Positions 48,768 through 60,167 of a stretch of 64,000 nucleotides of DNA are shown piece after piece. The first letter of the stretch is position 1. The number at the start of each line of letters is the position of its first letter. This stretch comes from Coturnix japonica (lineage: Eukaryota; Chordata; Aves; Galliformes; Phasianidae), in the NCBI RefSeq assembly GCF_001577835.2, contig NC_029529.1:8248157-8312156 (forward strand), in the 5' to 3' direction. The notes beneath the pieces were generated by a model, which was given only the letters and a program-made list of their open reading frames with translations, was not told where the DNA came from and ran no database searches. Made by a program: the position numbers and the translations under genes.

Positions 48768-51700
48768 ATGAAGCTTGCCGGAATTGTCTGCATCGGGGAA
48801 CACTATGGAGCAATTTTCAACATGGAGAAGAAACTGGTGTGTGCGTCTGGTCACAGGGGACATTATTTCACCGACAGAAAACTCCCAGTGAGTGAGGCAG
48901 CAAATCCCTGGCACCAACTCCCGAGTTCTGGAGCGAGGGGGAATGCTGGAGCACTGAAGGATAAAGCCATGATGAGAGCAGTGGTGACGGGAGGCGGAGG
49001 CTACTTCGGGTACAAGCTCGGATGTGCTCTTGCCAGCTCAGGAGCTTCAGTTGTTCTGTATGACATAAACAAGCCTATCTGGGAAATTCCTAATGGAGTA
49101 GTGTGCATCCAGGTATGACAAAATACATGCTCACAACAGTCAAAGTTAGTTTATTTGCCTTTTCCATAACATTCACAGACTCCAAATACCCAACTACAAA
49201 TAATTGGAAATTTTGAGGATATTTTTAACCGTGTGAAAATCCCACACAATTTTTTGTCAGGTAGAATTTAATATTCACATGAGATAAGAAGAGCGATGAA
49301 CACTGTAATGTGCAGCATAGAGTGCAGCTTCATCTCCTGTCCCTGAAGGTATCCTCAGGCCCATCACTCCCACACCTGGGCCTTAGTGTATCCACCCGTG
49401 CAATGAGGAGGGCACTTCATAATTCATAGAGGCGTTAAGAGGTTCATGAACAGTTTTGAAGTTCTTTGTGTTCTACAGAAGAAATGTGTGATTATCAGCA
49501 AGCATTGAAATTGATCTAATGTTCTGTCCCAGGATGTACAGTATGTGCAACTACATGTATATGTTCCCTCTGTGCTAACCCACTATATAACAAATACTAA
49601 CCTATTGTTTTGATTTCAGGTCCAAATGTCTTTCTATATGTCTTGCAGGCAGATGTCAGGGATTATAATGCCATATTTGCAGCCTGCGAGGGAGCTGACT
49701 GTGTGTTTCATGTAGCTTCATATGGAATGTCAGGAAGAGAGCAAGTGAGTCCAAATTGTTTTGTATGTTTCTGTGTGACTGACCACGCTGAGGATGGGAG
49801 GCCTGATTTTGTAACATTGCATGTTAGATTTCCCCATCATCAGAGGCAATAACTGCAGCCTTGAGGGCTGCTGGGTCAGAAATGGTACTGAAAAGTTCTG
49901 AAACATTGCAAGAACAAAAGGACAGAGTTCACTCTAAAACCCCTTTCCCTAAACCTTTTAAATGGAACCCCTACACGTAAGGTCACTGGGAGCAGTGAAA
50001 TCTGAACTAAATTGTAAGTGATTTTATGTAAGTACAATAAAATAACTGCTTTATTTCAAGCCTTAATTGTTTGCCAGTAGTAGGTAAAAATCTGCGAGGA
50101 TGTACTTGATGTGGGATTCTGAACCACAGTTGTTATGATTAAAGTTAAAGACACACACACTCCTTCTTACTTTATTTAACAAAATGAACCTCGGTAATTT
50201 CCTTAGCCTTATAAAAGAGCTTATTAAAAAATGCTTGCAGGTGGACAGTGTGTACTTGGAATGATTCTGGGTAGAGCCAGCTGGTCAGTGAGTACCACTG
50301 AAACATGGATAATTAAACACACTGCTTACAGTTTTATAATCATTGGAAATAGGAACAAACAACACGATTCTCTTTGCTTCAAATAAGCCAACCTGTAAAA
50401 AAATATAAGAAAAATGCAAGTAAAGCTTAAAAATAGTAACTTGACTTCTTGATGTCTGAAACAGAAGTCTACATATATATACCTACATATATATACACCT
50501 ATATATATATATATATAGGTGTATATATACATATATATACACATATACAATTTTTTTAAATCAAAGCATTCATTGATTTTATCTATGGACGCTTACAATG
50601 TCCACCTGTGGAATTTGAAATGTATCATTACTCAAAAGGGTACCACTTCTTTACTTCCCCAGTTGCACAGAGAAGAGATTGAAACAGTAAACATCAACGG
50701 GACAAGATACATCATTGATGGTATGTATCTAACAAGTTTCTCTGAAGAAGCACATCTTCCATTTGTACAGGTTTTTCTTCTATTTTGTTCAAGCTTCCAC
50801 TAAATGACTTTATGTATTGCTGCAGCTTGCAAACAAAGGAACATCACTAGACTGATATACACCAGTACAGTAAATGTGGTGTTTGGGGGGCTTCCTATTG
50901 AAGATGGTGATGAGGAAACTGTGCCATATTTTCCTATAGAAAAGGTAATTGGGTTGTATCATTTTTTCACTTTTCCTCTTTGTTTACATTCTTCTTTCAC
51001 AAAAAACCCTGGAATTTTGATTAGTGCAATATACTGAATACTGTTTTCTCTGGGGCAGTGCCACAAGAGAACAAACTCTAGAATTCCGACCAATCATGTT
51101 GTCTTAAAAACTTGGCTCCTGACTTTTCCGTTACCTGAAAAAGAAATCCAGATTACTAAGCAGTGATCAATTACATTCTTGGCAGCGTTTGAAGCATACA
51201 TATATTTATTACTTCTCAAATGGGCTGAAATTAATTAACTGGGTTTGCGTAAACAAAAATGCTTGCCTGCCTTGGCAATATGCATCTATTTTATCCTAAA
51301 CCAGTCGTGCAAAACTTGTGTATTTTGAGGTGTTTGTTGCCATCTGCTATGTGAAAAGGGAGTAGAGAAGCAATGCCTCTCTGCTCTGCCATTTCAAGAA
51401 CAGATACAAACCTGTTTGCTTTTCCTCTGTAGCACGTTGATCATTATTCCAGAACTAAATCAATTGCAGAACAAATGGTACTAGCAGCTAATGGAACTCC
51501 ACTAGCAGGTACTTGTCTGTTGGCATGAATTCACAGTGAGATGTATTCCTCTTCTTCCCCTGCCTCACTAACATCCTGCATCGGTCCCTCCGTAGACAAG
51601 ACTGTCCAGCAGTTATGTAATGAAGTTACCTCCCCTTCTCACAAACTGAAAGATTTTCTCCTAAAAATCACTTTTAATTGTAGTTCTCACAGTGCCAACA

Positions 51701-54700
51701 AAAGGACTTGGCATGGCAGCAAGTTCAGTATCTTCATTGAAAAGATTAAGACAGCAGTATATTAAACAATGATGTGTTTGTGTCATTGCAATGTGCAGTA
51801 CAAGTAGAACATGAAATCGTTCCCCCCTCCTTCCCTTATAGTTACATATTAAAATCTGAATAAGGCACCTGATACTACAGCCTGGAATTATTTATTAGTG
51901 CTTCCCAGAGTTTTCCATGTTGAGGAAGGCAGTTGTACACTTGAATACTTAGCTCACCTGTGAGATACTGTAACTGCCAGCACAGAGTAAATTAATGTAA
52001 AGTGCAACACGACGCCATGCCAACAAGTGATACAGAGCTAAATTTAGCTGCAGACAACTTAGAATAAGAGACTTTCTGCACCTGATACTTGCAGAGAGCT
52101 ATAAAGAGATATCAAGTCATTGCTTGGCATTTCACACTAATAAAATTATTTTTGTCCAAAATGCTTTTTTTTTCTTATTTTTTTCTCAGCAGCTCACCAT
52201 ATCAAAGGTGTTCTGATTTTGGGGATGTTTCTGAATGAGATTAGAAGCTCACACTAATTTGCCCATGCAAAGGATCAAAGCTATTCAGTGGGGTTTCAGC
52301 CAGCCACTGATTAAAACATCCCAATTAGATCCTGTGCTATCGGCACGAATTGGTTTTTAGCAGGTTTTCAAGTAATATTAAGAACAGTTATCAAGGACAG
52401 CAGATGACAAACCAGCCAGCTGGTACGTGTGGGAATGACTGCATTTTTACTTGCTTTCTCCCACTGCGATTATCAAGAGGTTCCACAGCAGCTCTAGTGT
52501 GAGCTGGATGTGCCTACTGCTGAGAGCCTTTCAGCTCTGTCTTGCACACAGTGAGGCACTGTTTCCCTGCAATAATTTGCTATGAGATCGGTTTGGTTTC
52601 ATTCCACTTTCTTACTAATGACTTGCTCACTTCAGCAAATTCACCCCCACAGCTGGCACTCTCAGTGACTGCTTTGGCACAGAGATAAAGGACTGGTTAG
52701 TCAGAAGTTTGGAAGCATCTAGTAATTTCTAGGCATTTAGCTATGCCAGTGCTTTGAGAACTCCTAGAATGGTTTGGGTTGGAAGGAACCTTTAAGGACC
52801 ACCGAGTCCCCCCTGTCCCCATGGGGTATTGCTGGCAGGATTTTTCTGAACCCTGTCTTGCTCTTTTGCATGTTGTGATTTACCAACAATATTTATCTGC
52901 TAGTTCAGCACCTTCTGGTCTGGGGTGTTTTTAAGACAGTGAAGCAAGTTTATTTCAGAGTACTTTATGCTACAGCACTCTTCAGCTCATGCAGTGATAA
53001 CATAAGTCATGTTAAAATCCCGTGGTTTGAACCCTTTTATCAATTCTCCCAGGAGGTGGAGTACTCTACACATCTGTTCTTCGCCCACCAGGAATTTATG
53101 GACCAGAAGAGCAAAGACACCTGCCAAGGCTCGCAGTATGTGCTTCCATTTTCTAATCACCACAGTTTTCTGTGATGCCAAACATCACTTATCTGTATTA
53201 CAGATTGGCTAATCTTATCTGGCATCAGTTTAACAGTTCAATTGTCTGTTGTATTGTAACCTTTTTGTCAGATAATGTATGGCATCTGTAAAGAATGCAT
53301 AATACATTTTAAAAGCCTATTTTTTATATACATGTAAGTCCAGCTTTATAATGTAATGCTTACTATAATTATAAAATTCAGGCCATTCTATGATAATTCA
53401 AATGTCTGCTTGCATGCAACTTAAACCAAAATACTGATGACAGGAGACAGAGCAAAATATCTTATTTCCACTCATTTCTTGCTTTGGTTTCATGTTTGTT
53501 TTATGTCTATAGAAGAATATTCAGAGAGGGATACTTAGCTTCAAGTTCGGGGATCCTTCTGCTCAAATGAACTGGGTGCATGTAGAGAATCTTGTGCAAG
53601 CTCAAATTCTGGCTGCTGAAGCTCTCACTCCTGAGAAGAACTACATAGCTGTAAGTAAACAACAAAACACCACAGCTTTCACTTGACTGGTTCCTGACGC
53701 TGTATCCTGCACTGCAGTAACTACTGCAGTAACTACTGCAGTAATACTGTGCTCCTTTAGCTTGTGTTGTCTGCATTTTTTAATGGAAGATGTGCCACGA
53801 GCAGTGTGAGCTGTGTCAGTGTTGGTTGTGCAGTGTGTTGAACTGGAATATTCAGTTCTCCCAGAATAGCTGCACCTTTGTGTTGCTGTGATATTATATC
53901 TGCCAATTCTGGAAGATGAGAAAAGAATATTTGATAACTGAAAATTAGATTAGGAAAGGAAAAGCAGATTAAGCTACTTTTCTAAAACTCTAAAAACAAA
54001 ACGCTAAGAGCTAATTTGCATCTTTGTTACGCAGATGGAACTGGTTGGGTTTCTGTGGGTCTTAAGTAGACTGGGGCAGAACACGTCCTACCATCATCTA
54101 AATGTGTGTCAACAGCAAAAGATACCTACAGCACTACTGTCAGTGCCTTTGGTAATCTCTATTTGGTCTGTCCAGTCTTTCTGTATAGGTAAATCTTTAA
54201 GAAATAATTCATACCATGGTATGTCAGTCATAAGAACCGCTTGTCCATTTGACAGTGAATTTCATCACACTCAAGAAAAACTGATGGACATACGTGCAGT
54301 TTGTTGCCTTTTGTGTACGTCCATGTATATTATATATTTCTGTATAATCTTTAAGCTATTCATAAGGATTAAGATAAAGAAGTCAGATTATATGCAGTGT
54401 TATTTTTACTAACCTGTCTCTTCTCTACCTGTTTAACAGAGTGGTCAGGTGTATTTCATTCATGATGGTGAAAAATTCAACCTTTTTGAATGGTTAGCTC
54501 CACTTGTACGTACCCTATATGCTTTATCTCTAAATATATTAACTTATTTTGCTATACACAACTCTGGCTTTGCGTGCAAATTACATGTTTGGGTTCAGTG
54601 AGCATTTAATTCTTGCTTGATTAGTGCTGTAACAAAGCCTACCTAAAATATAACTGGAAACTGTTCTCACTGAGATAAAAGGGAAGCAGTCTCCTCCTTT

Positions 54701-56215
54701 GGACAGCCATCATCCTCACTTCGGGGCATTCACCTGTTAATAGTGGCTATCCAAGGTGGACAAAAAATATAAACCCAAATTATTACCAAAACTACAGAAT
54801 AACCCAAATATCCAGTATTTTCCAAAGTTCATTTTGCTGCTAATGATGTGCTCCAAACCATACGAATGTCAGCACATTAAATATCAGCACACCATGATAT
54901 TTAAGTCAATTATCAGAAACCTGCTTTTTCTACAGACTGCCACATGAAAATCACAGTGTCTGGTGACGCGTAACAGGCATCCCCTCAAAATGACAAACCA
55001 AGTAGCAGCAGCAGTAATGAAACGTTCTGCTTTATCCACAAATATCTCCTGTACTGAAACTTTAAAACTTGTTTCAGGCTTCTGTTTTTTTACTGTTATG
55101 CTTTTTTTTCTCTCTTCCAGTTTGAAAGGTTGGGTTGCAGTAAGCCATGGATACCTATTCCTACATCCTTAGTTTATGCATCAGGTAAAAAGACTTTATC
55201 AACATTTCTCTGTCCTGCCTGTCAACCCCTCTTCCCAGCTGTAATACAATGTTGTGGGCTGTTCTTTCTTCTTCATGTGTATGAGTTCTCGGGGTCTTTG
55301 TGCAGCCCATTTACAGCCTTCTGAGACACACATCCTAAAATCAGGCTGACTGAGGCAAGAAAGATGAAACCCAGCTCCTTGTCAGCAGTCATGGTAGTGC
55401 CCTGAGCTCTTAGGCACAGGATTATTCTTCACTATCAAATATGGTGTGCGATATGATACAGCAACTGGCTGTTACCTCAAGTAGAAATCTTTTGTTCTGC
55501 AGCCACAGTAATGGAGCATCTTCATCTGATACTGAAACCCCTGTTTGAGCTGTCACCTCTGCTGACCAGAAATGAGGTATGGGTTTGTTTGTAAGCTCCC
55601 TTGTTCCCACAGGACGCACACATACCATGTGAGTACAGCTGGAATCTCACATTTGGAGACCCTTCAGGCACCCTAAGGATGGCTTTTACTGCGTCCTGAC
55701 AGAGATAAGAGCGTAGAACCCTTTGTGGATGTTTTCAGGAGCAGATTGTGCTGTGCAGCCTTTACTGCTTCTTTGGACTCTCAGCACGCTCCTATTGGGT
55801 GAACAAAAAGACAACGTGATGTATGTCAGTAGTCAGTGGGATCTTCATATGTGTATTTTTAAATATAACTTTACATTTTGTCTTGGTGGGTCTTTGCCAC
55901 CACGCACAGCCTTTGTTCAGCTCTGCTGTGCGCTCACACTTTGTATGTTGGCTCCTTTGCTGACAGGTGCAGAACATCTCCATCACACACACCTTCCGCA
56001 TTGACAAGGCCCGCAGGCAGCTGGGATACAGCCCCGAGAAATTCACGTTCGCCGATTCTGTGGAGCATTACATCAAAAGCAGAGCAGAGGCCCGGAGCGA
56101 GCACGGCTTCCCCAGAGTGCTGCTATTCTTCCTTGCCATCTTCAGCCTCATTTTTCTGTCTTTAAGATTCGATGAGCTTTCAGTTTTGCACTTTTTTAAG
56201 GAGACACAGCACTGA
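48768..56215 (+). CDS. SDR42E2: SDR42E2-type extended short-chain dehydrogenase, tandem copy B
   Basis: Eleven coding exons: 48768-49112, 49649-49744, 50663-50720, 50826-50944, 51433-51508, 53053-53135, 53513-53650, 54440-54505, 55121-55184, 55503-55576, 55967-56215. They join to 455 residues from the first [11 protein letters not shown] is at 74-81, YTST at 178-181, YSRTK at 211-215, then [16 protein letters not shown]; a hydrophobic C-terminal segment [16 protein letters not shown] is followed by a charged tail, [15 protein letters not shown]. All intron positions and phases match copy A; exon 3 is one codon shorter. The first ATG (A at -3) gives a 67-residue extension absent from copy A, while ATGs at 48969 and 48972 would give a protein of family-typical start. 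It lies next to EEF2K as the mammalian SDR42E2 does, and has a CpG island, so it is the better candidate for the ancestral gene. The substrate is unknown. Confidence 0.9.
50470..50548. repeat. AT-rich near-perfect palindrome in SDR42E2-B intron 2
   Basis: The arms TATATACACCTATATATA and TATATATAGGTGTATATA face each other across an alternating TA core centred near 50507. It could extrude a cruciform and probably varies in length. It lies about 115 bases upstream of the third coding exon. Confidence 0.85.
52750..52862 (-). mobile_element. CR1 LINE, short 3'-terminal fragment
   Basis: The + strand shows CCTAGAATGGTTTGGGTTGG, AAGGAACCTTTAAGGACCAC and CGAGTCCCCCCTGTCCCCAT, antisense CR1 3'-end text. 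About 110 bases remain, in intron 5 of SDR42E2 copy B. Confidence 0.8.
53709..53745. repeat. 12-bp tandem repeat (ACTGCAGTAACT), about three copies
   Basis: Three direct copies of ACTGCAGTAACT, each holding the palindrome ACTGCAGT, lie 60 bases inside SDR42E2-B intron 7. Confidence 0.85.
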
Positions 56216-56322
56216 CTCGCACAGACTGTGTGCACCCTCTGCACAACTGCTCCACGGAACATCCCCAGCTCCGCAACGCTGAGAGGCTCCAGTGCAACAC
56301 ATTTAGTTTAAATTAAATACAG

Positions 56323-56328
56323 AATAAA
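56323..56328 (+). terminator. SDR42E2: Poly(A) signal of SDR42E2 copy B
   Basis: AATAAA 108 bases after the copy B stop codon, the only canonical signal before the downstream CpG island. Confidence 0.7.
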
Positions 56329-56934
56329 CGTAAACAGCACCAACACTGTAAGTAATTACAGCCAAAGTCCGTCACCGAGACACGTTTCAGTCACACATCT
56401 TTCCAAACTGACCGCCGAACTGACCGAGGAGCTGCAAAGGGAGCACAGGGCACAGCCCGCAGTGTTATCGATGGACGAAAGCGGGGCAGGGAGTCAGGGC
56501 AGCAGCTCGGGGCTGCGGGGAGCTGAGGGACAGCGGGGGAAGCACGAGGACCGACCGCTCACGGCTGTGAATCACACCTGGGGGCTGCACAGAGCTCAGG
56601 TGGTGTGAATTTCCTTTGTGAACTGCTCGTGTCGCTGCGTATGAAGGAAAATAAAAGGGAACGTGTAGCTCCGTGCGGTGCCTCCCGACCGCCATCCCTG
56701 CCCCGGGGCGCGGGGGGGGAGCAGCCGGGAGAGCAGCGGGAGTGGGCGGGAGGGAGGCGGGGCGGAGCGGGGGCCGCAGCCGGCGGGGCGGGCGGACGCG
56801 TGTGTGTCCCCGGCTGCGTCCCGCGGTTACAGGGCGGCGGTGCGGGGCGCGGTGCCGGGCGGTGCCATCAGCTGGGGGAGCCGGGAGCTGCCGGCCGCGA
56901 AAAGGAGCCGCTGCCGCGGCGGGACAAAACTTGT

Positions 56935-57016
56935 TGGCAGCGGTGGGATTCGAACCCACGCCCCCGAAGAGACTGGAGCCTAAATCCAGCGCCTTAGACC
57001 ACTCGGCCACGCTACC
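56935..57016 (-). tRNA. tRNA-Leu (anticodon TAG)
   Basis: On the minus strand the 82-nt sequence starts GGTAGCGTGGCCGAG and ends GTGGGTTCGAATCCCAC, CGCTGCC, A. The acceptor stem pairs over seven positions with one G-U, the anticodon loop TTTAGGC carries TAG (reads CUA), there is a type II long variable arm (CTCTTCGGGGG), and A and B boxes are intact. A TTTT pol III terminator lies at 56929-56926, five bases past the discriminator A. No intron. CCA is not encoded, as expected in eukaryotes. It looks functional. Confidence 0.97.
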
Positions 57017-57749
57017 GCCTGGTGGTTGTGCGGCCCGCGAGGCCCCTTTCAGCGGGCGGAGCCGCTCTGCTGCCCGCGGATCGCGGCTCTTCCCGCCGTT
57101 CCGTGCTCGGACGCGGCACCGTGTGTCCGCTCCGCTCCTGCCGTTGGGCAGCGCTGCAGGCTGGGTGTCCCCGCCCTCCGTCGCAGCGGGTCGGTGCTGC
57201 CGAACGCTCCGCCTCGTCCCGGCCCCGCGCACCGTGAGGTGGCGCCCGCTGCCCGGCGGCTGCACGCGGCGCTGGGCCCGGCCCGAGCTGGGACACGGCA
57301 GCTGTTGGGACGCAATGCTGCGCCTCAGTGCGGGGGGAACCGAGCGGAGATGGGTGTTGTGTGGGCCGGAACCTCACCGTAATCTTAATACATGTTTTTA
57401 TTAACCCAGCATCTACTGACATTAATTCCCATCTAACACATACAAGGAAAAGGAGTTGGTTCAATGTTTTCACAGCTGCTGCCTCGAGGAAGAAGCTGAG
57501 CTGCGGCCGTGCTTCACGAATGGAGCAATGAGCGGCTGTGAGTGTTTGCATTGGAACCCGGTGCACGTTGTCGTGTTTCTTACGGGGAACCGAGCGCAGC
57601 GCGGATCGTTCGTTCCCTGCGGGCCGGGCAGCGCCGCCGCCTCCAGCCTGAGATCGGGGCGCGCTGTGTCACACACACACCAACAACCCGCGGGCAGCTC
57701 CTCCCTGTACAACCCTCAGGGCGCCACGGGGCGGCTCGGTCAGCGCGGG

Positions 57750-57853
57750 GGGCGGGATCCAACGCAGCCCTGCCCCGCTCTGCCCGGCCCTGCCCCGCTC
57801 CACAGGCGGCTCCGGGCGCGGCCGGGTCGGTCCGTTGAGGCTCCGCGGTCCCG
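57750..57853 (+). other. EEF2K: Probable EEF2K noncoding first exon (5' end unknown)
   Basis: A GC-rich segment ending in CCG before GTAAGTGC at 57854. The next acceptor in the right place is CCCACCCAG at 60576-60577, just upstream of the EEF2K start codon. The transcription start is not defined by any visible element, so the left edge is arbitrary. Confidence 0.45.
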
Positions 57854-58180
57854 GTAAGTGCTTCGTGTGGCGGGGCCGTCAGGGCGGGAGCTGTGGGGAG
57901 CGGCGGCCATTCGGAACGGCGGCCATTCCGCCGGGAATCCCTGAACGCGGCGCGGTTGTTTCCTCGGGGTTGTTCAGCCCAGAACGTGGAGCCCAATGAA
58001 ACAGCAGCGGTTCGTGGCAGCGGAAGGGCGTTCGTGAGTCCCATGGCGAGCAACTGCTCTGCCCGTCCCCGCGGGCTCCTTGGCTGGCGCTGCCTCCTTG
58101 GGGCGCTCAGATCGACCGGCTGAACCCGTTTGTCATCGGTGGGAAGGAGGGAATGGCTGCGGGCTGCTGGGCGCTTGCCC

Positions 58181-58525
58181 GATGCAGCCCGTGCCGTGCT
58201 GCCCAATGCAGCCCGTGCTGTGCTGCCCGATGCAGCCTGTGCTGTGCTGCCCGATGCAGCCTGTGCTGTGCTGCCCGATGCAGCCCGTGCCGTGCTGCCC
58301 AATGCAGCCCGTGCTGTGCTCGCCGCGATGCAGCCTGTGCTGTTGCTGCCCGATGCAGCCTTGTCTGCTTGCCCATGCAGCCTGTGCTGTCTGCCGATGC
58401 AGCCTGTGCTGGTGCTGCCCGATGCGCCCGTGCTGTGCTGGCCCGATTGCCAGCCCGTGCTGTGCTGCCCGATGCAGCCTGTGCTGTGCTGCCCGATGCA
58501 GCCTGTGCTGTGCTGCCCGATGCCC
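58181..58525. repeat. 24-bp GC-rich minisatellite, about 14 units
   Basis: Direct repeats of a 24-base unit (GATGCAGCCYGTGCYGTGCT plus GCCC). Units 1-2 and 5-6 share the same pair of variants (CCGTGCCG in one, then AATGCAG), giving a 96-base higher-order period. The first five units and the last three are regular, while the middle units (about 58320-58460) carry many single-base insertions and deletions. Because 24 is a multiple of 3 the array reads through in several frames, producing meaningless Cys/Pro or Ala-rich open frames. Confidence 0.95.
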
Positions 58526-60060
58526 TCCCGCTGTCTGCAGCCCTCAGGTCTTTGGGCTGAGTTACAGCACGTCCATGAGCTGCTGGGGTGTCACTCAGGG
58601 ATTGTGCTGTACCAGCTGCTCCATCACAGCAGCTGCCCTGCAGAACTAAGCAGTGTTTTGGCAGCGCTCTGATGTGAATTTTCCCCTCTGGTTGTACACG
58701 TGCACTGTGTTTGATCACATCAAGTGTTGTCCTTGCTGCTCACCTCCCGGTGCTGGTGCTGTGACTCTTGGTTGTAATGGTGAGAGAAAGGAAAAAATAA
58801 TTGAGACAAACGTTGGAAAAAGCCTGAAATTAGTAGGGATGTGATTGGATTTAATAACTGTTTGTATTTGACGTTTTCTTCTTTAATTATGTAGCACAAG
58901 GCTGATTTTTATAGGAAAAGTGGGTCGTTGTGCTCTTCTTTGCTGCTTATCCCGAGGAAAGCTCCTGCCGTGGACACCAGAGGCTGAACAACAGGAGCAC
59001 AGCAGCAGTAACAGCTGCTGCGTGGTTTGGATTTGTGCTGTAATGCAGCAGTGCAGGGTGTAAGCCTTGGAATGGAGCTCAGGCTTTTTTGTAAGGCTTC
59101 TTTGCCCTGTGCTTGGAAGCAGCTGGCATTAGTCTGGCTGTTCATGTTGTCCTTAGTATCTCAACATAGCCCTGTGGATAAATGCCTGGTAGGATGAGTG
59201 GAATTGAGCAGGAGTGAAGGCACTTGTATTGAGGACACCTAGAGCCTGGGGTGAAGGGAAGCAGTGCAAAGCCTGGGCATCGTATGCCCTGGGAAGCAGA
59301 TTTCCTGTACCAGCACGTGAGTGTGGCTGCCTGGCAGCGTGTGCTGCAGGTGATGGATGGAATTGAGCCCTTCCACACAAGGTTCTGTGCTGCAGAACTG
59401 CAGCTGCTGGGCACAGCGCTGTGCTGAGATGGCTGGGGTGGAACCTGAGCGCCAGGAAAAAACACCCTTATGATTCACCACACCTTCTTTGCATTACGTG
59501 CCTGTTGCACCAGTGGAGCTGTAGATCCCGAGTGCTCCCACTGAGCAATGGCAGTAATGTGGAAGGGCTGTGTGGGAAGGTGCTGCAGGGCGGCTCCTCT
59601 GGTTCTGTTGTGGAACTGCCTGTGGTCTCTAACGCTGCTTCATATGTCAGAAGGCCTTATCAAAATATACCAAGAATGTCACCTCCTGGACTTAGTGCTC
59701 TGCTGTTGTTGCATATATGATTCTATTTTTTTATCTTTTAAACTTTCATTTTGCTTAGTTCACTTTGGCCCCAGGGGTAACCAAACCTTCCCTGTTCTGT
59801 TCCCCTGCAGTCCAGGGAGTTACTAAAAAGCTGAGGTTTCTGAGCTGTCTCTTTTTGTTAAGCACAAGCTCCAGGACAGCATTTTTTCATTGAACCTCCA
59901 TGTGATGGAAATAGCCCAGCTGTAATTCTAGCTGCTGCCTGACCTGCACGAGGCAGAGGATGAACTTTAGGACCATGGCGCTGGCTGCAGCCCTGTGCCC
60001 AGCTCCAATGGTGAAAGGCTCTATTCTCCCCACAGCGTTTTTGGAAGTGTGCTTCAACTC

Positions 60061-60167
60061 TTCTGCTTCACTGACTGCAGTTATCTGGATTGTTAAAATA
60101 ATGCAAATCAAACCATCTTCTGCTCCACTGACTGCAGTTATCTGGGCTGTTAAAATAATGCAAATCA
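60061..60167. repeat. 57-bp-period direct duplication with two octamer motifs
   Basis: A 50-base sequence at 60061-60110 recurs at 60118-60167 with only three mismatches. Each copy ends in ATGCAAAT (60101-60108 and 60158-60165), the canonical POU/OCT octamer. It sits about 0.5 kb upstream of the EEF2K coding exon. Confidence 0.9.

Larger units (their letters stand above)
56640..58120. promoter_or_regulatory. EEF2K: CpG island holding tRNA-Leu and the EEF2K promoter
   Basis: About 1.5 kb of very GC- and CpG-rich sequence. It contains the minus-strand tRNA-Leu gene and, at its 3' part, a consensus donor CCG then GTAAGT at 57854, in the right place for the noncoding first exon of EEF2K. The long open frames on both strands are typical of stop-poor CpG islands and are not supported as genes. 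A second, less GC-rich patch lies at 57390-57560. Confidence 0.7.

Noticed and set aside
58080-58718. Cys/Pro- or Ala-rich and Gln/Ala/Ser-rich repeat proteins
   Set aside because: These are frames through the 24-bp minisatellite, whose unit is a multiple of three, so several frames stay open. The small indels shift between them without any conserved product.
56465-58720. Several 100-270-codon open frames on both strands of the EEF2K CpG island, including a 266-codon minus-strand frame
   Set aside because: They overlap each other, the tRNA gene and the minisatellite, are Arg/Ala/Pro/Gly-rich, and reflect the scarcity of stop codons in GC-rich DNA. No family resemblance or splice logic.
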